From: Stenogyne calaminthoides
Taxonomy: Eukaryota > Streptophyta > Magnoliopsida > Lamiales > Lamiaceae
Assembly: GCA_037126765.1 (NCBI GenBank)
Contig: JBBCBC010000056.1
Location: 310,001-374,000 of the forward strand
Direction of reading: 5' to 3'
DNA: 64,000 nucleotides
Shown here: piece by piece, positions 23,472-34,648 of the stretch
Layout: each line of letters starts with the position of its first letter
Numbering within the stretch: position 1 is the first letter of the stretch
Position numbers and translations under genes: made by a program
Notes under the pieces: model-generated
What the model saw: only the letters and a program-made list of their open reading frames with translations
Told to the model about the DNA's origin: nothing
Databases searched by the model: none

Positions 23472-25307
23472 TGTTGGGGAATAAGTTGCACAGATCTATT
23501 CGGGGTGAATATTTAAATACAAATTTAATTCTTTAATTATTACTAGCATGAATTAATCCTATATTAATTCAAATAATAATCCAACAACATATCATGCATA
23601 TAATAATTCACGTAAAACCTACGCATGCGGAATTCTACGAGTTTACGTGAACGTACCTCTTGGGATGGCAACGGTGTGGCTGAATAGACTAACCGTAAGG
23701 ACTTTCCAAGTATTCCCTTAGCCCTCGTTCGACTATCCGGTGGAAGGATTCTTGTGAACGATTTAACAAAAGGAAAATAAATATGTTGCACCACCTTTGT
23801 GGATTTACTAATTTTTCTAGCACATGGAATTGTACTTGGGAATGAAAGAATCATCCCCTATTTATAGAGGCCAAGGTGGTCGAATTTTTAGTGATAAAAC
23901 AATGTGGAAAAATCTTTTCTTGATCTCCAAGAAATCTTGAATATATCTCCTATATTCTTTTTTCCATAATTGTAATATTCCACAAAAATCTCACCTACTC
24001 TATATTATAAGGATTTTCGAAAATTAAGGGTTCCAAGAATCCAAGATTTGGATCTTCTTGAATTTATGAGATATTCTTGTATTTCAAGAAATACATATCT
24101 TCCATAATATCTTTTCAAGAAAATCAAGAAAATCTTTCTTGCCCTCTATTTTCAAAATTTCAAAAATCATATCATAGATAACCAAGTGAGAGATTTCTTG
24201 AATTTAATGAGATAAACTTGTATTCCAAGAATACATATCTTCATTCCATAACAAAATTCAAAGAAAATCTTTCTCCCAATATATCTACAATTTTCGAAAA
24301 TATGATAGGAAAAATAAGCAACAATATTTATTTTATTTTAATCACCTTTTCAGTTAATGGACTATATGTTGGGCTACTTAGGGGGCCTTTAGGAGAATTA
24401 AGATTTGACCTTCTAATAGATCTTGAATATCTAATATTGAGCCACAATATAATTCAAGCCCATAAATATTAATTAATCACACTACATAATTAATATTGCA
24501 CTATCCATCTTAACCCATATTACAGTCAATATGGCTCCCGGTCATTATTTCCCGTGTTTAAGATTATCTAGCCCATTAATTAATTCAAGCTACTGAAATA
24601 ACTTTCCATTAATTAATATCTTTTATCCTTGGTCAAGAACGGTTCAACATTATTATCCATACTGAAACTAATTCCACTTGCAAGATTTTGTATGATAAAG
24701 CTTATGAACCTCCCAAGGGGGCAAATCGAACAAGCGTATTTGCACACGATTCTTCGTATTAAATCTTAGCAATTACATGTGACTAATAATATTGCCCAAG
24801 TTAAAACGTATTGAATCTCTCTGATTCGCTACCCATGATAAGTCAAAGCAATAGTTACCAATCCCACATGATCCTATTTAAGGGACGAAGATTAAGAAAT
24901 AACGAACAACTGAGGTCTAATTCTTCCTTGTTCAGTTCTGAAGAATTTATCCTCATGTAGGTCCTATTCAGTGCATCAGTCATGCACTTGTGTAATCTCT
25001 TGGTCAAGACAAGCCAATCTGAGCCTTACACCTCAACCTTTCACGATGGGTTGTTCATTTCCATCTAGGTCGTGAATGGCGTGCTTTTAGTTACAAGGGA
25101 CTGTTAATTTAATATTCTGTGATCTGGTATCACTAAATTAACTACAATGTAACACGTACGACTTATTGAACAATTATGCAGTAAAATATGTAACATTCGA
25201 TAATATTTAAAGCATCAGTGATAAACAATTTATTTCAGTAAATAAGTTTGAAAATTCAGTTTCGATTATAAAAAGTAAAAAACATACTTTCCAGTATAAT
25301 CCCAACA
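23472..25307 (-). repeat. Copia D 5' LTR
   Basis: TGTTGGGGAATAAGTTGC to TATAATCCCAACA, followed by CCACC, the second copy of the target site duplication. Contains CTATTTATAG (minus-strand TATA box) near 23,858-23,867. Confidence 0.95.
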
Positions 25308-26822
25308 CCACCTTTGTGGATTTCTAATTTTTTCAACACATGGATTGCACTGGGGATGAAAAATTCAACCCCTATTTATATAGGGGGTGTTGGTCGAAAT
25401 TTTGTGCATGAATAAGATGGGAAAATCTTTTTATTGATCTCCAAGAAATCTTGAATATATCCAATATATTATTTTCTCCATATTTAAAATATTCCACAAA
25501 AATTACAACTCCTCTTGTTATGGTATTTTCGAAAATAATAAGGAGTAAGAATCCAAGATTTGGATCTTTTTGAATTTTATGAGATATTCTTGTATTCCAA
25601 GAATACATATCTTCCATAATATCTTTTCAAGAAAATCAAGAAAATCTTTCCTTCCTTATTTTTTTCATTATTTTCGAAAAATACAAAATAAATAGCCAAG
25701 TGGGAGATTTCTTGAATTTAATGAGATAAACTTGCATTCCAAGAATACTTATCCTCATTCCATAACAAAATTCAAAGAAATTTTTTCTCCCTCTTTATTT
25801 ATTTATTTTCGAAAATTTTAGGAAAATAGGCAACAATATTTTATTTAATTTAAAACACATTTTTCAGTTATTGGACTTTATGTTTGGGCTACTTGAGGGG
25901 CCTTTAGGAGAATTAAGATTGGATCTTCTAATGAACTTTGAATATCTAATATTGAGCCACAATATTATTCAAGCCCATAAATATTAATTAATCTCACTAC
26001 ATAATTAATATTGCACTATCCATCTTAACCCATATTACTGTTAATATGACTCCTGGTTATTATTTTCCGTGTTTAAGATTATCCAGCCCATTAACTAATT
26101 CAAGCCACTGAAATAGCTTTCCTTTAATTAATATCTTTTTTCCTTGGTCAAGGAACAGTTCAACATTATTATCCATACCGGAAACTAATTCCACTTGCAA
26201 GATTTGGTATGATAAATCTTATGAACCTCCCAAGGGGGCAAATCAAACGAGCGTACTCGAACATGATTCTTCGTATTAAATCTTAGCAATCGCATGTGAC
26301 CAGTAATATTGGCCAAGATATAAAGTATTGAATCTCATTGATTCTCTACCCGTCATAAGTCAAAGCAATAATTACTAACCACACACGATCCTATTTAAGG
26401 GACGAAGATTAAGAAATAACGAACCACTGAGGTCTAATTCTTCCTGGTTCAGTGCTGAAGAATTTATCCTCCTATAGGTCCTGTTCAGTGCATCAGTCAT
26501 GCACTAGTGTAATCACTTGGTCAAGACAAGCCAATCTGAGCCTTACACTTCAACCTTTCACGATGAATTGTTCATTTCCATCTAGGTCGTGAACAACGTA
26601 CTTTTAGTTACAAGGGACTGTTAATTTAATCTTCTGTGATCTGGTATCACTAAATTAACTACAATGTAACACGTATTATTTATTGAACAATTATGCAGTA
26701 AATATATGTAACATTCAATGATATTTAAAGCATCAGTGATAAATAATTTATTTCAGTAAATAAGACAGAAATTCAGTTTGGTTATACAAAGTAAAAGCAT
26801 ACTTTCCAGTATAACCCCAACA
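25308..26822 (-). repeat. Copia C 5' LTR, second part
   Basis: Continues the LTR broken at 16,113, starting with the second CCACC. Its CTATTTATATAG region (about 25,373) and its end ATAACCCCAACA match the LTRs of copia E in reverse. It ends directly against gypsy RNase H sequence at 26,823. Confidence 0.88.
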
Positions 26823-26965
26823 GGAGCTCAGCGTCTTTCAGTACCTGGCTTACATAGTATACTGGCAAGTGTGTTGCCCCCTCTGCTCGGACGAACACAG
26901 CGCTGATGGCGTGTTCGGAGGTGGCCAGATATAAGTACAGTTGTTTGCTTGGCACCAGTTTGGAC
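26823..26965 (-). pseudogene. Gypsy RNase H fragment
   Basis: The minus strand reads SKLVPSKQLYLYLATSEHAI, then VRAEGATHLPVYYVSQVLKD, the start of the RNase H part of a Ty3/gypsy pol. It joins in frame to KQTL on the far side of the solo LTR. On the other side it is cut by the LTR of copia C, and the rest of RNase H and the whole integrase are missing from the window. Confidence 0.85.
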
Positions 26966-28440
26966 TGTTGGGAAATTTATAATTTTGATGGAAGTTCCAA
27001 AACAGTTATAATAGGACCAGTCGAACCTGTTAGTCGACTGATGATTTGATAGGAAACCAGCTGAACATGTTAGACAGCTGATGAATTAGACTAGGTCACA
27101 TTTTGAGGGGAAACTCAAAATGCATAAGTTAGGTCAAGATCAGCAGCGAAGATCAGCAGCAAAGATCAGTAGCGGGAATCAGAAGAAATGATCTGAAGAC
27201 GCAGCAGACCAGAAGACCTATTCTACGAAGACATCAGCATAGTTGATTGGTTGAAGCTAAGACAACCATATCAGAAGACTCAAGGCGACTGATCAGTTAA
27301 GTATTGATCAGTTCAAGCTTAGTCAGAAAAGTGATAAGCATAATTACTTATCCAAGGCATACGATGTAAATCAGACCAGAAGAATGTCAACATAGTTGGC
27401 TTTACAAAGACACCGAATAAATGTCCTTGTTAGCCAATAAGGGATCGACATGTATGTACGAATCTGACGTTGCAGGATATGGCGTATCAGAGCAACGACT
27501 ACAAAGGACAAATATGCATGAAGACGACATGGCCTTCCTGAGCACGTCAAATCAAGCCTGCAACTACCAAAAATAGCCTGAAATTCAAATTGCTCTCCAA
27601 CGGCTCTTTGATTTCATGGTCTATAAATATGGGATCATCCTTCATAGTGAAGACACGAAAATTATCATCAAGCTCAAGCTACAGCAATTTCCGCATGAAG
27701 AACACAAAATCAAGAAAATTTCTAAGTGTTCATCCCATTGTTCTTAGCATAGAAATCTTATCCTTTAGCTTTAGGCTACACAAATACTAGGATAGATTTC
27801 CAGTTGGAACACTACAAATCTTATACCCAAACCCAAAAGTTAGGTTAAGTTTGATTTGCAAGATTTCAGACTAGGGTTTCTAGTTTCTGATTTATGGGAT
27901 TGGTTGAGTGAGAACTCTTTAAACATCTGTTGTACTGTGTTGGACTAACACATTAAACTAAGTCCAGTTGGTTTTGTTGGTGCCCCTACTGATAGGGAAG
28001 AGTGGACGTAGGACTGGTTGTCTGAACCACTATAAAAATCTTGTGTGATTTATCTGATTTACCTGCTTTACACTATAGCACACTACCTGATTTGATATTG
28101 CATACATATTCTGAGTCTGGATCAGTTTTGCATCAAGCAACTGATCTGATCAGCTTGACACTTTGTCGCCTGATTGAAAACATATAAGCAGAAATCTGAT
28201 TCTATAAAACTGGTTTTTCACACGGGTTAAAACTTAGCTTCCGCACATCAGTTAAACTGATAGACATCGAACTGATATGCCCTCAGATCAGTAATTTGGA
28301 TATCAATCCAAACTGATCCACACGCACTCTGATCAGGCATACTTGCTATCATACCTGATCTTGCACAAAAAGTTTTCAGAAGTCTATTCACCCCTCCCCT
28401 CTAGACATCTGCCCTCATGAAAACCCATTCGGGACCTACA
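26966..28440. repeat. Solo LTR (SIRE/Maximus-like copia) with perfect TSD
   Basis: Starts TGTTGGGAAATTTATAA and ends TTCGGGACCTACA. The 5-bp duplication TGGAC is perfect (26,961-26,965 and 28,441-28,445). Removing the 1,475 bases and one duplication copy restores the gypsy RT/RNase H frame. It has the features of related LTRs: a GTGGACGTAGG..AACCACTATAAAAATC block near 28,010 and TATTCACCCCTCCCCTCTAG near the end. There is no internal coding region, so it probably formed by LTR-LTR recombination. Confidence 0.9.
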
Positions 28441-28445
28441 TGGAC

Positions 28446-29540
28446 AAAGTTTGCTTGTCCGCCAGGTATAACTTTAGGGACTCGAATGTACTTTGGCAGT
28501 TCTCTGTCCACTGGAACCTTCCTTTCTTCAAAGCATCGAAGAAAGGCTAACACTTGTCCCCGGTTCGTGATATGAAAAGATTTAAGGAGGCCAGACATCT
28601 GTCAATTTCTGGACTTCCTTCACATTTCTGGGGGCTTGGATGTCGAGCTTAGCTTGGATCTTAGATGGGTTCGCCTGGATCCCCCATTGACTAACCATGT
28701 GCCCCAGAAATTTTCCAAAATGAACCCCAAAACTGCACTTCTTTGGGTTCAGCTTCATGTTGTGTGCTCGGAGGATATCAAATGTTTGGGCAAGGTGGCG
28801 GAGGTGGTCTTCCTTGTGCTCACTTTTGACCATAATGTCATCGATATACACCTCGACTGTTCGACCAATATGTTCGTCAAACATCTTGTTCACCAACCTT
28901 TGGAAGGTTGCCCCGACATTTTTTAAACTGAACGGCATACGCTTCCAGTAGTACATATTCTTCCCATTGCAGAAGGATGCACTCTCCTAATCATCGGGAT
29001 GCATGGGAATATGGTGGTACCCGGTGAACGCATCCATGAAGTTCATGAGTTCGTGCCTCGCAGTATTGTCGACCAAATAGTCGATATGTGGTACCGAGAA
29101 ATTGTCCTTGGGGCACGCCTTATTCAGATCAATGAAATCTATGCACAACCTCCAAGTACAATTTAATTTTCAGACGAGCATAGGATTTGCTAGCCACTCG
29201 GGGCACTTGACTTCTCGAATGAGCTTGTTATAGAGCAACTTTTTCACCTCGACGTCCAACACCACATATTTTTTTGGGCCGAACTTTATTCGTTTTTAGG
29301 TCACTAGTATTCGTGTCAGGTCGATATCGAGGTGTTGGCATGCATGCTTAGGATTGATGCCCATCATGTCCTCATGCGACCATGCAAACACGTCCAGGTT
29401 TGCCCGAAGATATGTGATCATTTTTATTCTGAGTGGCTCCAAAAGTTCTGAGCCGATGAAAATTTCTAATTCCAGCCTGGCCGGATCGGCTGAACGGACT
29501 TCAATTCTTCAATAGGCGTTGCTCACCTCTTTCTTTGTTT
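28446..29540 (-). pseudogene. Gypsy reverse transcriptase
   Basis: The minus strand carries LCIDFIDLNKACPKDNF, then MNFMDAFTGYHHIPMHP, then an open stretch (28,582-28,956) with PFSLKNVGATFQRLVNKMF. The active site VYIDDIMVKS follows, then KLNPKKCSFGVHFGKFLGHMV. After a frameshift come LFISRTGDKC, PFFDALKK and LKLYLA, the connection to RNase H. This is a Ty3/gypsy RT (YIDD) of the Tat/Athila type. Stop codons near 28,990 and 28,600 make it inactive. Confidence 0.88.
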
Positions 29541-30314
29541 CTATCGGCGATCTATGATCGACCCCCTGTGCTCGTCCTCCACCTCCATAGGGTCAAACCC
29601 TACACGAGGTTCCAAATCTGGAAGCTGGCGGTCGGACTGCTGTTCTGGTCGGCCACCAAGAACATCGATATTCATAGGGTCGGGGGCTTGTCTAGCCGCC
29701 GCATTTGTGGTTGGCCCAGACCCAATTTGGTTCGATTCTCCAACTTCCATATTCACTTGTTCCACCATGCTCACCATACTTTATTTTCCTGGTGCGCATG
29801 ATAACAAACAATCACGGGCTTTCTTTTGATCGCCCTTAACGCTGCCCGCTCCATCAATAGTTAGAAATTTAACACAGTAATAGTAGGTCGAACAAGCGGC
29901 TTTGAATTCCTGAATAAACGGGCGACCTAAAAACCCATTATACGTAGACGGAACATCAACGATTACAAAATCTAGCATTCTAGTTCATTGAATTTCTGGA
30001 TACTTAGTGGACTCTAACTCGACACCTAACCTAATAAAACCATACGGTCGGATTATAGCTTCTCCGAAACCCAGAATGGTATGATCACAAGGTTCGATAT
30101 AAGCACTTAGGTCCCCCACTTGTTTCTCCATTAAGTGCAGGGTGTTTACGAACAGTATGTTCGCGTATGTTCCCATGTCGACCAAAAGTCTGTGCACCTT
30201 TAGGCCAAGAAGTCGAGCACTGAGCACCAGAGAATCATTGTGGGGGGGGGTCACGATGTCGTCAAGGTCATCATTCGTGAAGGTAATATGGTGGGAAGGT
30301 GGCGTGCTCGCCAC
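29541..30314 (-). pseudogene. Gypsy aspartic protease and linker
   Basis: Open stretch 29,985-30,314 encodes SARLLGLKVHRLLVDMGTYA, where the retropepsin active site D-T/S-G has become DMG. After a stop, 29,781-29,978 carries FVIVDVPSTYNGFLGRPFI, a segment typical of plant gypsy proteases. The stretch 29,541-29,777 is an acidic linker toward RT. Confidence 0.82.
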
Positions 30315-30714
30315 ATTTACTTTATGGATTCTCTACATGGCACGCAACTCCATCTTTTTACGTCTGTTCGATAGAGTGGACTCTGGGTAGCATCCCCCCA
30401 CCAGCCCATAATCCGGGCGAATCATATTTATTTCTTGTCCCAACTGGCCTTTGTCTGTAGTCAGGGCACCCTTCTTAGGCAACTCCAGCTGTCGGCGGAA
30501 TTCCTCTTCCTCGCTATCACTCACCTCTTCCGCCTTACATTTTTTCTTTTGGTCGCCCGATGGCTCATTCCAGGCATCTCTGTTCGCCGGTTTCTTCAAG
30601 AATCGGGTAAGGCGGTTCTCCTCGTACAATTTTCATAGTTCTCGAAGAAGATCGCGACACTCATTTGTATTGTGCCCGATATATTAGTGGTACAAGAAGA
30701 ACTTGGAGACATTG
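30315..30714 (-). pseudogene. Gypsy gag C-terminus
   Basis: The minus strand reads KFFLYH, then IGHNTNECRDLLREL, the degenerate knuckle-like motif found in Tat and Athila gag. It continues KLYEENRLTRFLKKP and a charged region with DSEEEEFRRQLELPKK. It is the continuation of gag from 48,951 once copia E is removed. Confidence 0.8.
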
Positions 30715-30719
30715 AACTG
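30715..30719. repeat. TSD of copia E (left copy)
   Basis: AACTG here and at 48,946-48,950 form a perfect 5-bp target duplication in gypsy gag. Confidence 0.93.
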
Positions 30720-32407
30720 TGTTGGGGTTATACTGGAAAGTATGCTTTTACTTTGTATAACCAAATTGAATTTCTGTCTTATTTACTGAAATAAATTATT
30801 TATCACTGATGCTTTAAATATCATTGAATGTTACATATATTTACTGCATAATTGTTCAATAAACAATACGTGTTACATTGTAGTTAATTTAGTGATACCA
30901 AATCACAGAAGATTAAATTAACAGTCCCTTGTAACTAAAAGTACGTTGTTCACGACCTAGATGGAAATGAACAATCCGTCGTGAAAGGTTGAAGTGTAAG
31001 GCTCAGATTGGCTTCTCTTGACCAAGAGATTACACTAGTGCATGACTGATGCACTGAATAGGACCTACAGGAGGATAAATTCTTCAGCACTGAATTAGGA
31101 AGAATTAGACCTCAGTGGTTCGTTATTTCTTAATCTTCGTCCCTTAAATAGGATCGTGTGTGGTTAGTGATTATTACTTTGACTTATGACGGGTAGAGAA
31201 TCAATGAGATTCAATACTTTATATCTTGGGCAATATTACTGGTCACATGCGATTGCTAAGATTTAATACGAAGAATCGTGTGCGAGTACGCTCATTTGAT
31301 TTTCCCCCTTGGGAGGTTTATAAGATTTATCATACCAAATCTTGCAAGTGAAATTAGTTTCCGGTATGGATAATAATGTTGAACCGTTCCTTGACCAAGG
31401 ACAAAAGATATTAATTAAAGGAAAGTTATTTCAGTGGCTTGAATTAATTAATGGGCTGGATAATCTTAAACACGGGAAATAATAACCGGGAGCCATATTA
31501 ACAGTAATGTGGGTTAAGGTGTTTTAAATTAAATAAAATATTGTTGCCTATTTTTCCTAGAATTTTCGAAAATAAATAAATAAAGAGGGAGAAAGATTTT
31601 CTTTGAATTTTGTTATGGAATGAGGATAAGTATTCTTGGAATGCAAGTTTATCTCATTAAATTCAAGAAATCTCTCACTTGGCTATTTATTTTGTATTTT
31701 TCGAAAATAATGAAAAAAATAAGTAAGGAAAGATTTTCTTGATTTTCTTGAAAATATATTATGGAAGATATGTATTCTTGGAATACAAGAATATCTCATA
31801 AAATTCAAAAAGATCCAAATCTTGGATTCTTACTCCTTATTATTTTCGAAAATACCATAACAAGAGGAGTTGGGATTTTGGTGGAATATTTTAAATATGG
31901 AGAAAAGAATATATTGGATATATTCAAGATTTCTTGGAGATCAAGAAAAAGATTTTCCTATCTTATTCATGCACAAATTTTCGACCAACACCCCCTCTAT
32001 AAATAGGGGATGAATTTTTCATCCCCAGTGCAATTCCATGTGTTGGAAAAATTAGAAATCCACAATGGTGGTGCAACATAATTTTATTTTTCCTTTTGTT
32101 AAATTGTTCGCGAGTTCCTACCACCGGATTGTTGAACAAGGATAAGGGAATACTTGAGAAGGCTTTTTGGTGTGTTCGTGTGAAGGGGATCCATCTTCTC
32201 AACGGTTGTCACTCCGAGAGGTTAGTTCACGTAAACCCGTAGTATTTCTGCATGCGTAGGTTTTATGTGAACTGTTTATATGCATGATTGGTTGTTGAAT
32301 TATTATTTGAATTAATATAGGATTAATTCATGCTAGTAATAATTGTTAGAATTAAATTGTATTTAAATATTCAACCCGAATAGATCCGGGCAATTAATTC
32401 CCCAACA
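30720..32407 (+). repeat. Copia E 5' LTR (internally deleted)
   Basis: TGTTGGGGTTATACTGG to ATTAATTCCCCAACA, 1,688 bp. Compared with the 1,855-bp 3' LTR it lacks about 165 bases between GGGTTAAG and GTGTTTTAAATT (near 31,519). The TATA box TATAAATAG is at 31,998-32,006. Confidence 0.93.
31998..32006 (+). promoter_or_regulatory. TATA box in copia E 5' LTR
   Basis: TATAAATAG in CCCTCTATAAATAGGGGATG. The same motif occurs at the same place in every LTR of the family, in the minus-strand sense for B, C, D and F. It would drive the genomic RNA, placing the R region near 32,030. Confidence 0.7.
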
Positions 32408-32409
32408 AC

Positions 32410-32422
32410 TGGTATCAGAGCC
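32410..32422 (+). promoter_or_regulatory. Copia E primer binding site
   Basis: TGGTATCAGAGCC, a perfect 13-base match to the usual plant copia initiator tRNA-Met PBS, two bases after the LTR. Confidence 0.95.
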
Positions 32423-33944
32423 AGGTTTCGGGCTTTGAATTTTAAATTGTAATTTAATTCATTTTCATTAAATTTGAAATTGGATAGTAGAATTGCTAGA
32501 TCTTTTTTGCAGGTATCCAATTGTCATGGTATTTGATGAATGTTTATATTTATGCATGCATATAAATTGTGGTTTTTAATTCGATTCGTTCGAATTCGTT
32601 TTGCCTCATGAGAAAATCCACGAGTAGATTAGGATTTGTTGGATTCGTTCAATGTAATAGACTAGTCTAGATCTAGGTTTATTTATTTTTATAAATAAAT
32701 TGTAACCGGATCGGAAACGGAGGCGGAGACGAAGAATTAAAAAGACGGGATCCGGACCCGGGTGTGCTGCGGCGTCGCGTCGCGAAAAAACGTGCCAAGG
32801 AGGCACGCACGCCGCGACGGGACGCTTGCAGTGCACACAGGCGGGGCGAGGCCCGGCGGGGCCGAGCGCCAAGGATCAAGTCGGGCGACGACGCGGCGAA
32901 TCGCCAAAGCGGGCGAAAGCGCTAAGCGAGGCAGGTGATGCGGGCGCAGGCAGATCGGGCATGGGTGGGCGCTGCTGAAGCCTTCGGCGCAAGTCTTGTT
33001 GGGTGCGCGCTGCACGCCGCCGAGATCTCTACCGAAAGATCCGAGCACACCGCTAGGTGACGTCTTGCGCCGGCGCTTAGACGCTAGCAAGCCGCAGCGC
33101 CGACATCGACACGGATGGGGGAGGGGAAGGCGTGCATTCCGACCCACGAGTTGGTCGATGATGTGGCTTGACGAGGCATTTTTCAAAACGGTCAAGTGGG
33201 AGCTTTTTGAGACGAACGGTGAAGGCTATGAAGACGATTTCTCGAGATCAAGACATGACAAAAATTAACCGTGACAATTGGATATATGTGCCCAATGTGT
33301 TTAATTTTTTGTTTTGATATTTTGCATTATTTTGTGCTTATTTAAATTGTGTTTAAATATGCTATGCATGAGAATATGTTTTGAAAAATCTCACCTTCGA
33401 AAATTACTAAGTATGTTTAAACAATTAATTGACAATTTTATTCTCGATAATAAAATTGAATTAATTATGAACTCCATGATTTATTTATTTGTGGATTCTT
33501 TTGGAGAAATTCCCCCCACGGGATGGCCAAAAGATAGATTTCACATAAATAAATTCCGAATGGATGATTGTGGGTTATTATTAGTAGTGACGATGACCCT
33601 CCCCACGAGGCTCCTTCAAAGTCAAGTAATAATTCTATATTTAATCATGGTTATTACTTAGGTATAAAATTGATATGCATATACTTCCCCGAAGTCCCTG
33701 TCAATTTTATATTGGTCAAGTGGGAGCCAACTATTAATCTGGATATTAAAGGTTTGAAACTGTTTTGTTTGTAACCTGCTTGAATGTGTTTAAATAATGA
33801 CCCACCCCACGTGGCTTATTTAAACTGTTTTGAGATGTTGACTAATGCATGTTCATATTTTTTTTGAGATTTTAATATGATACATGTGATCGAACCTTGT
33901 GATATATTTGTGCTTATACAAATTGATATTTATTTCAGTTCAGC
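32423..33944 (+). other. Copia E leader: candidate intron, GC-rich island, conserved short ORF
   Basis: About 1.5 kb between PBS and gag. A candidate donor TTTTTTGCAG/GTATCC is at 32,513 and a candidate acceptor TTATTTCAG ends at 33,938, six bases before the gag ATG. The GC-rich island covers about 32,740-33,200. An ORF at 33,568-33,774 (68 codons) contains GYYLGIKLICIYFPEVPVNF, shared with copia D. Whether the ORF is translated is unknown. Confidence 0.6.
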
Positions 33945-34648
33945 ATGTCGCAACCTTTTAATCCACTGTTAATATACTTAAAGTGAATAGAATTGTATAG
34001 GAAGCTATGTTGATTGGAAACGAAAAGTTATGATTGTCCTAACTGCACAAAAGCACAAGTGGATTCTTGACACACCAAAATCAGATGAGCCAACTGACGA
34101 GTCAAAAATGTGGGACTCGTCAGATCACCTTGCGAGAGATATTATCGCTGAAAATGGTGGAGGGCAACCCCGTAAGGGATTACGTCCTCAAAATAGATGG
34201 CCCATCTGAATAAACTTGAGGTTATGGTTGCAGGTTATGATCTGGAGACCCATATCGATTTGGTACTCCACTCTCTGCCCAAAAGTTTTGAGCATTTTGG
34301 CCTCGTTAGCTGACTTGTTGCAAGCTTTGGTCACGACAGAGACGTTGATGGGGCACCAAACTCAAGCTTTGGCGGTAAGTGGTCCGTCTTCATCTTCTAG
34401 GCCAAGGGAAGACAAGAAAAAGAAGAGGACCAAAAGCCATAATCAATCAAACTCAACTGTTGCCAAGGGCAATGGTAAGATGAGGAATGCCGGTGGTGTC
34501 AATTGGAAAATCCAAAGAGGAAGTGCTTAAACTGCGGTGAAAGAGGACAATGGAGGTTTGCCTGTTCCAACCCCAAAAGGGCCGGAAAGAAAGGTAATTC
34601 TCACGCACTAGTTGTTGAAACTTGTTTAACGGCGTATACTTCTCATTT
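33945..34648 (+). pseudogene. Copia E gag, defective
   Basis: Starts MSQPFNPLL at 33,945, soon followed by a stop. Further fragments: WILDTPKSDEPTDESK, then directly the SDHLARDI region (central block missing), LVLHSLPKSF-like codons near 34,265, and a lysine-rich stretch. The zinc knuckle at about 34,525-34,575 reads CLNCGERGQWRFAC: the His of CX2CX4HX4C is Gln (CAA). Several frames are used, so no functional gag could be made. Confidence 0.8.

Larger units (their letters stand above)
16114..25307 (-). mobile_element. Copia D: full-length Ty1/copia element with perfect TSD
   Basis: LTRs at 16,114-17,952 and 23,472-25,307 (about 1,840 bp) flank minus-strand gag-pol. The target site duplication CCACC is perfect (16,109-16,113 and 25,308-25,312). 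It lies inside the LTR of copia C, so it is younger than C. D has the best preserved gag (intact zinc knuckle and central block) and the longest RT/RNase H frame (333 residues) of the set, but its protease active site is changed (DMR for DTG). Integrase and gag carry frameshifts. Confidence 0.95.
6158..26822 (-). mobile_element. Copia C: 5' half (leader and 5' LTR) of a copia element, split by B and D
   Basis: What remains of C is a GC-rich leader (6,158-6,191 and 15,120-15,771), a degenerate tRNA-Met PBS (15,757-15,769) and the 5' LTR (15,772-16,113 plus 25,313-26,822). Its LTR ends ATAACCCCAACA, like copia E and unlike B, D and F. The right edge abuts gypsy RNase H at 26,823. No gag, pol or 3' LTR of C is present; the leader runs straight into the pol of copia A. 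The two half elements probably fused through a deletion. Confidence 0.7.

Noticed and set aside
28381..28407. LTR end at CTCTAGACA
   Set aside because: No target duplication there. Extending to 28,440 gives a perfect TGGAC duplication and restores the gypsy frame.
32410..32422. tRNA-Met gene fragment
   Set aside because: Only the 13-base primer binding site is present, in the expected position after an LTR; there is no tRNA body.
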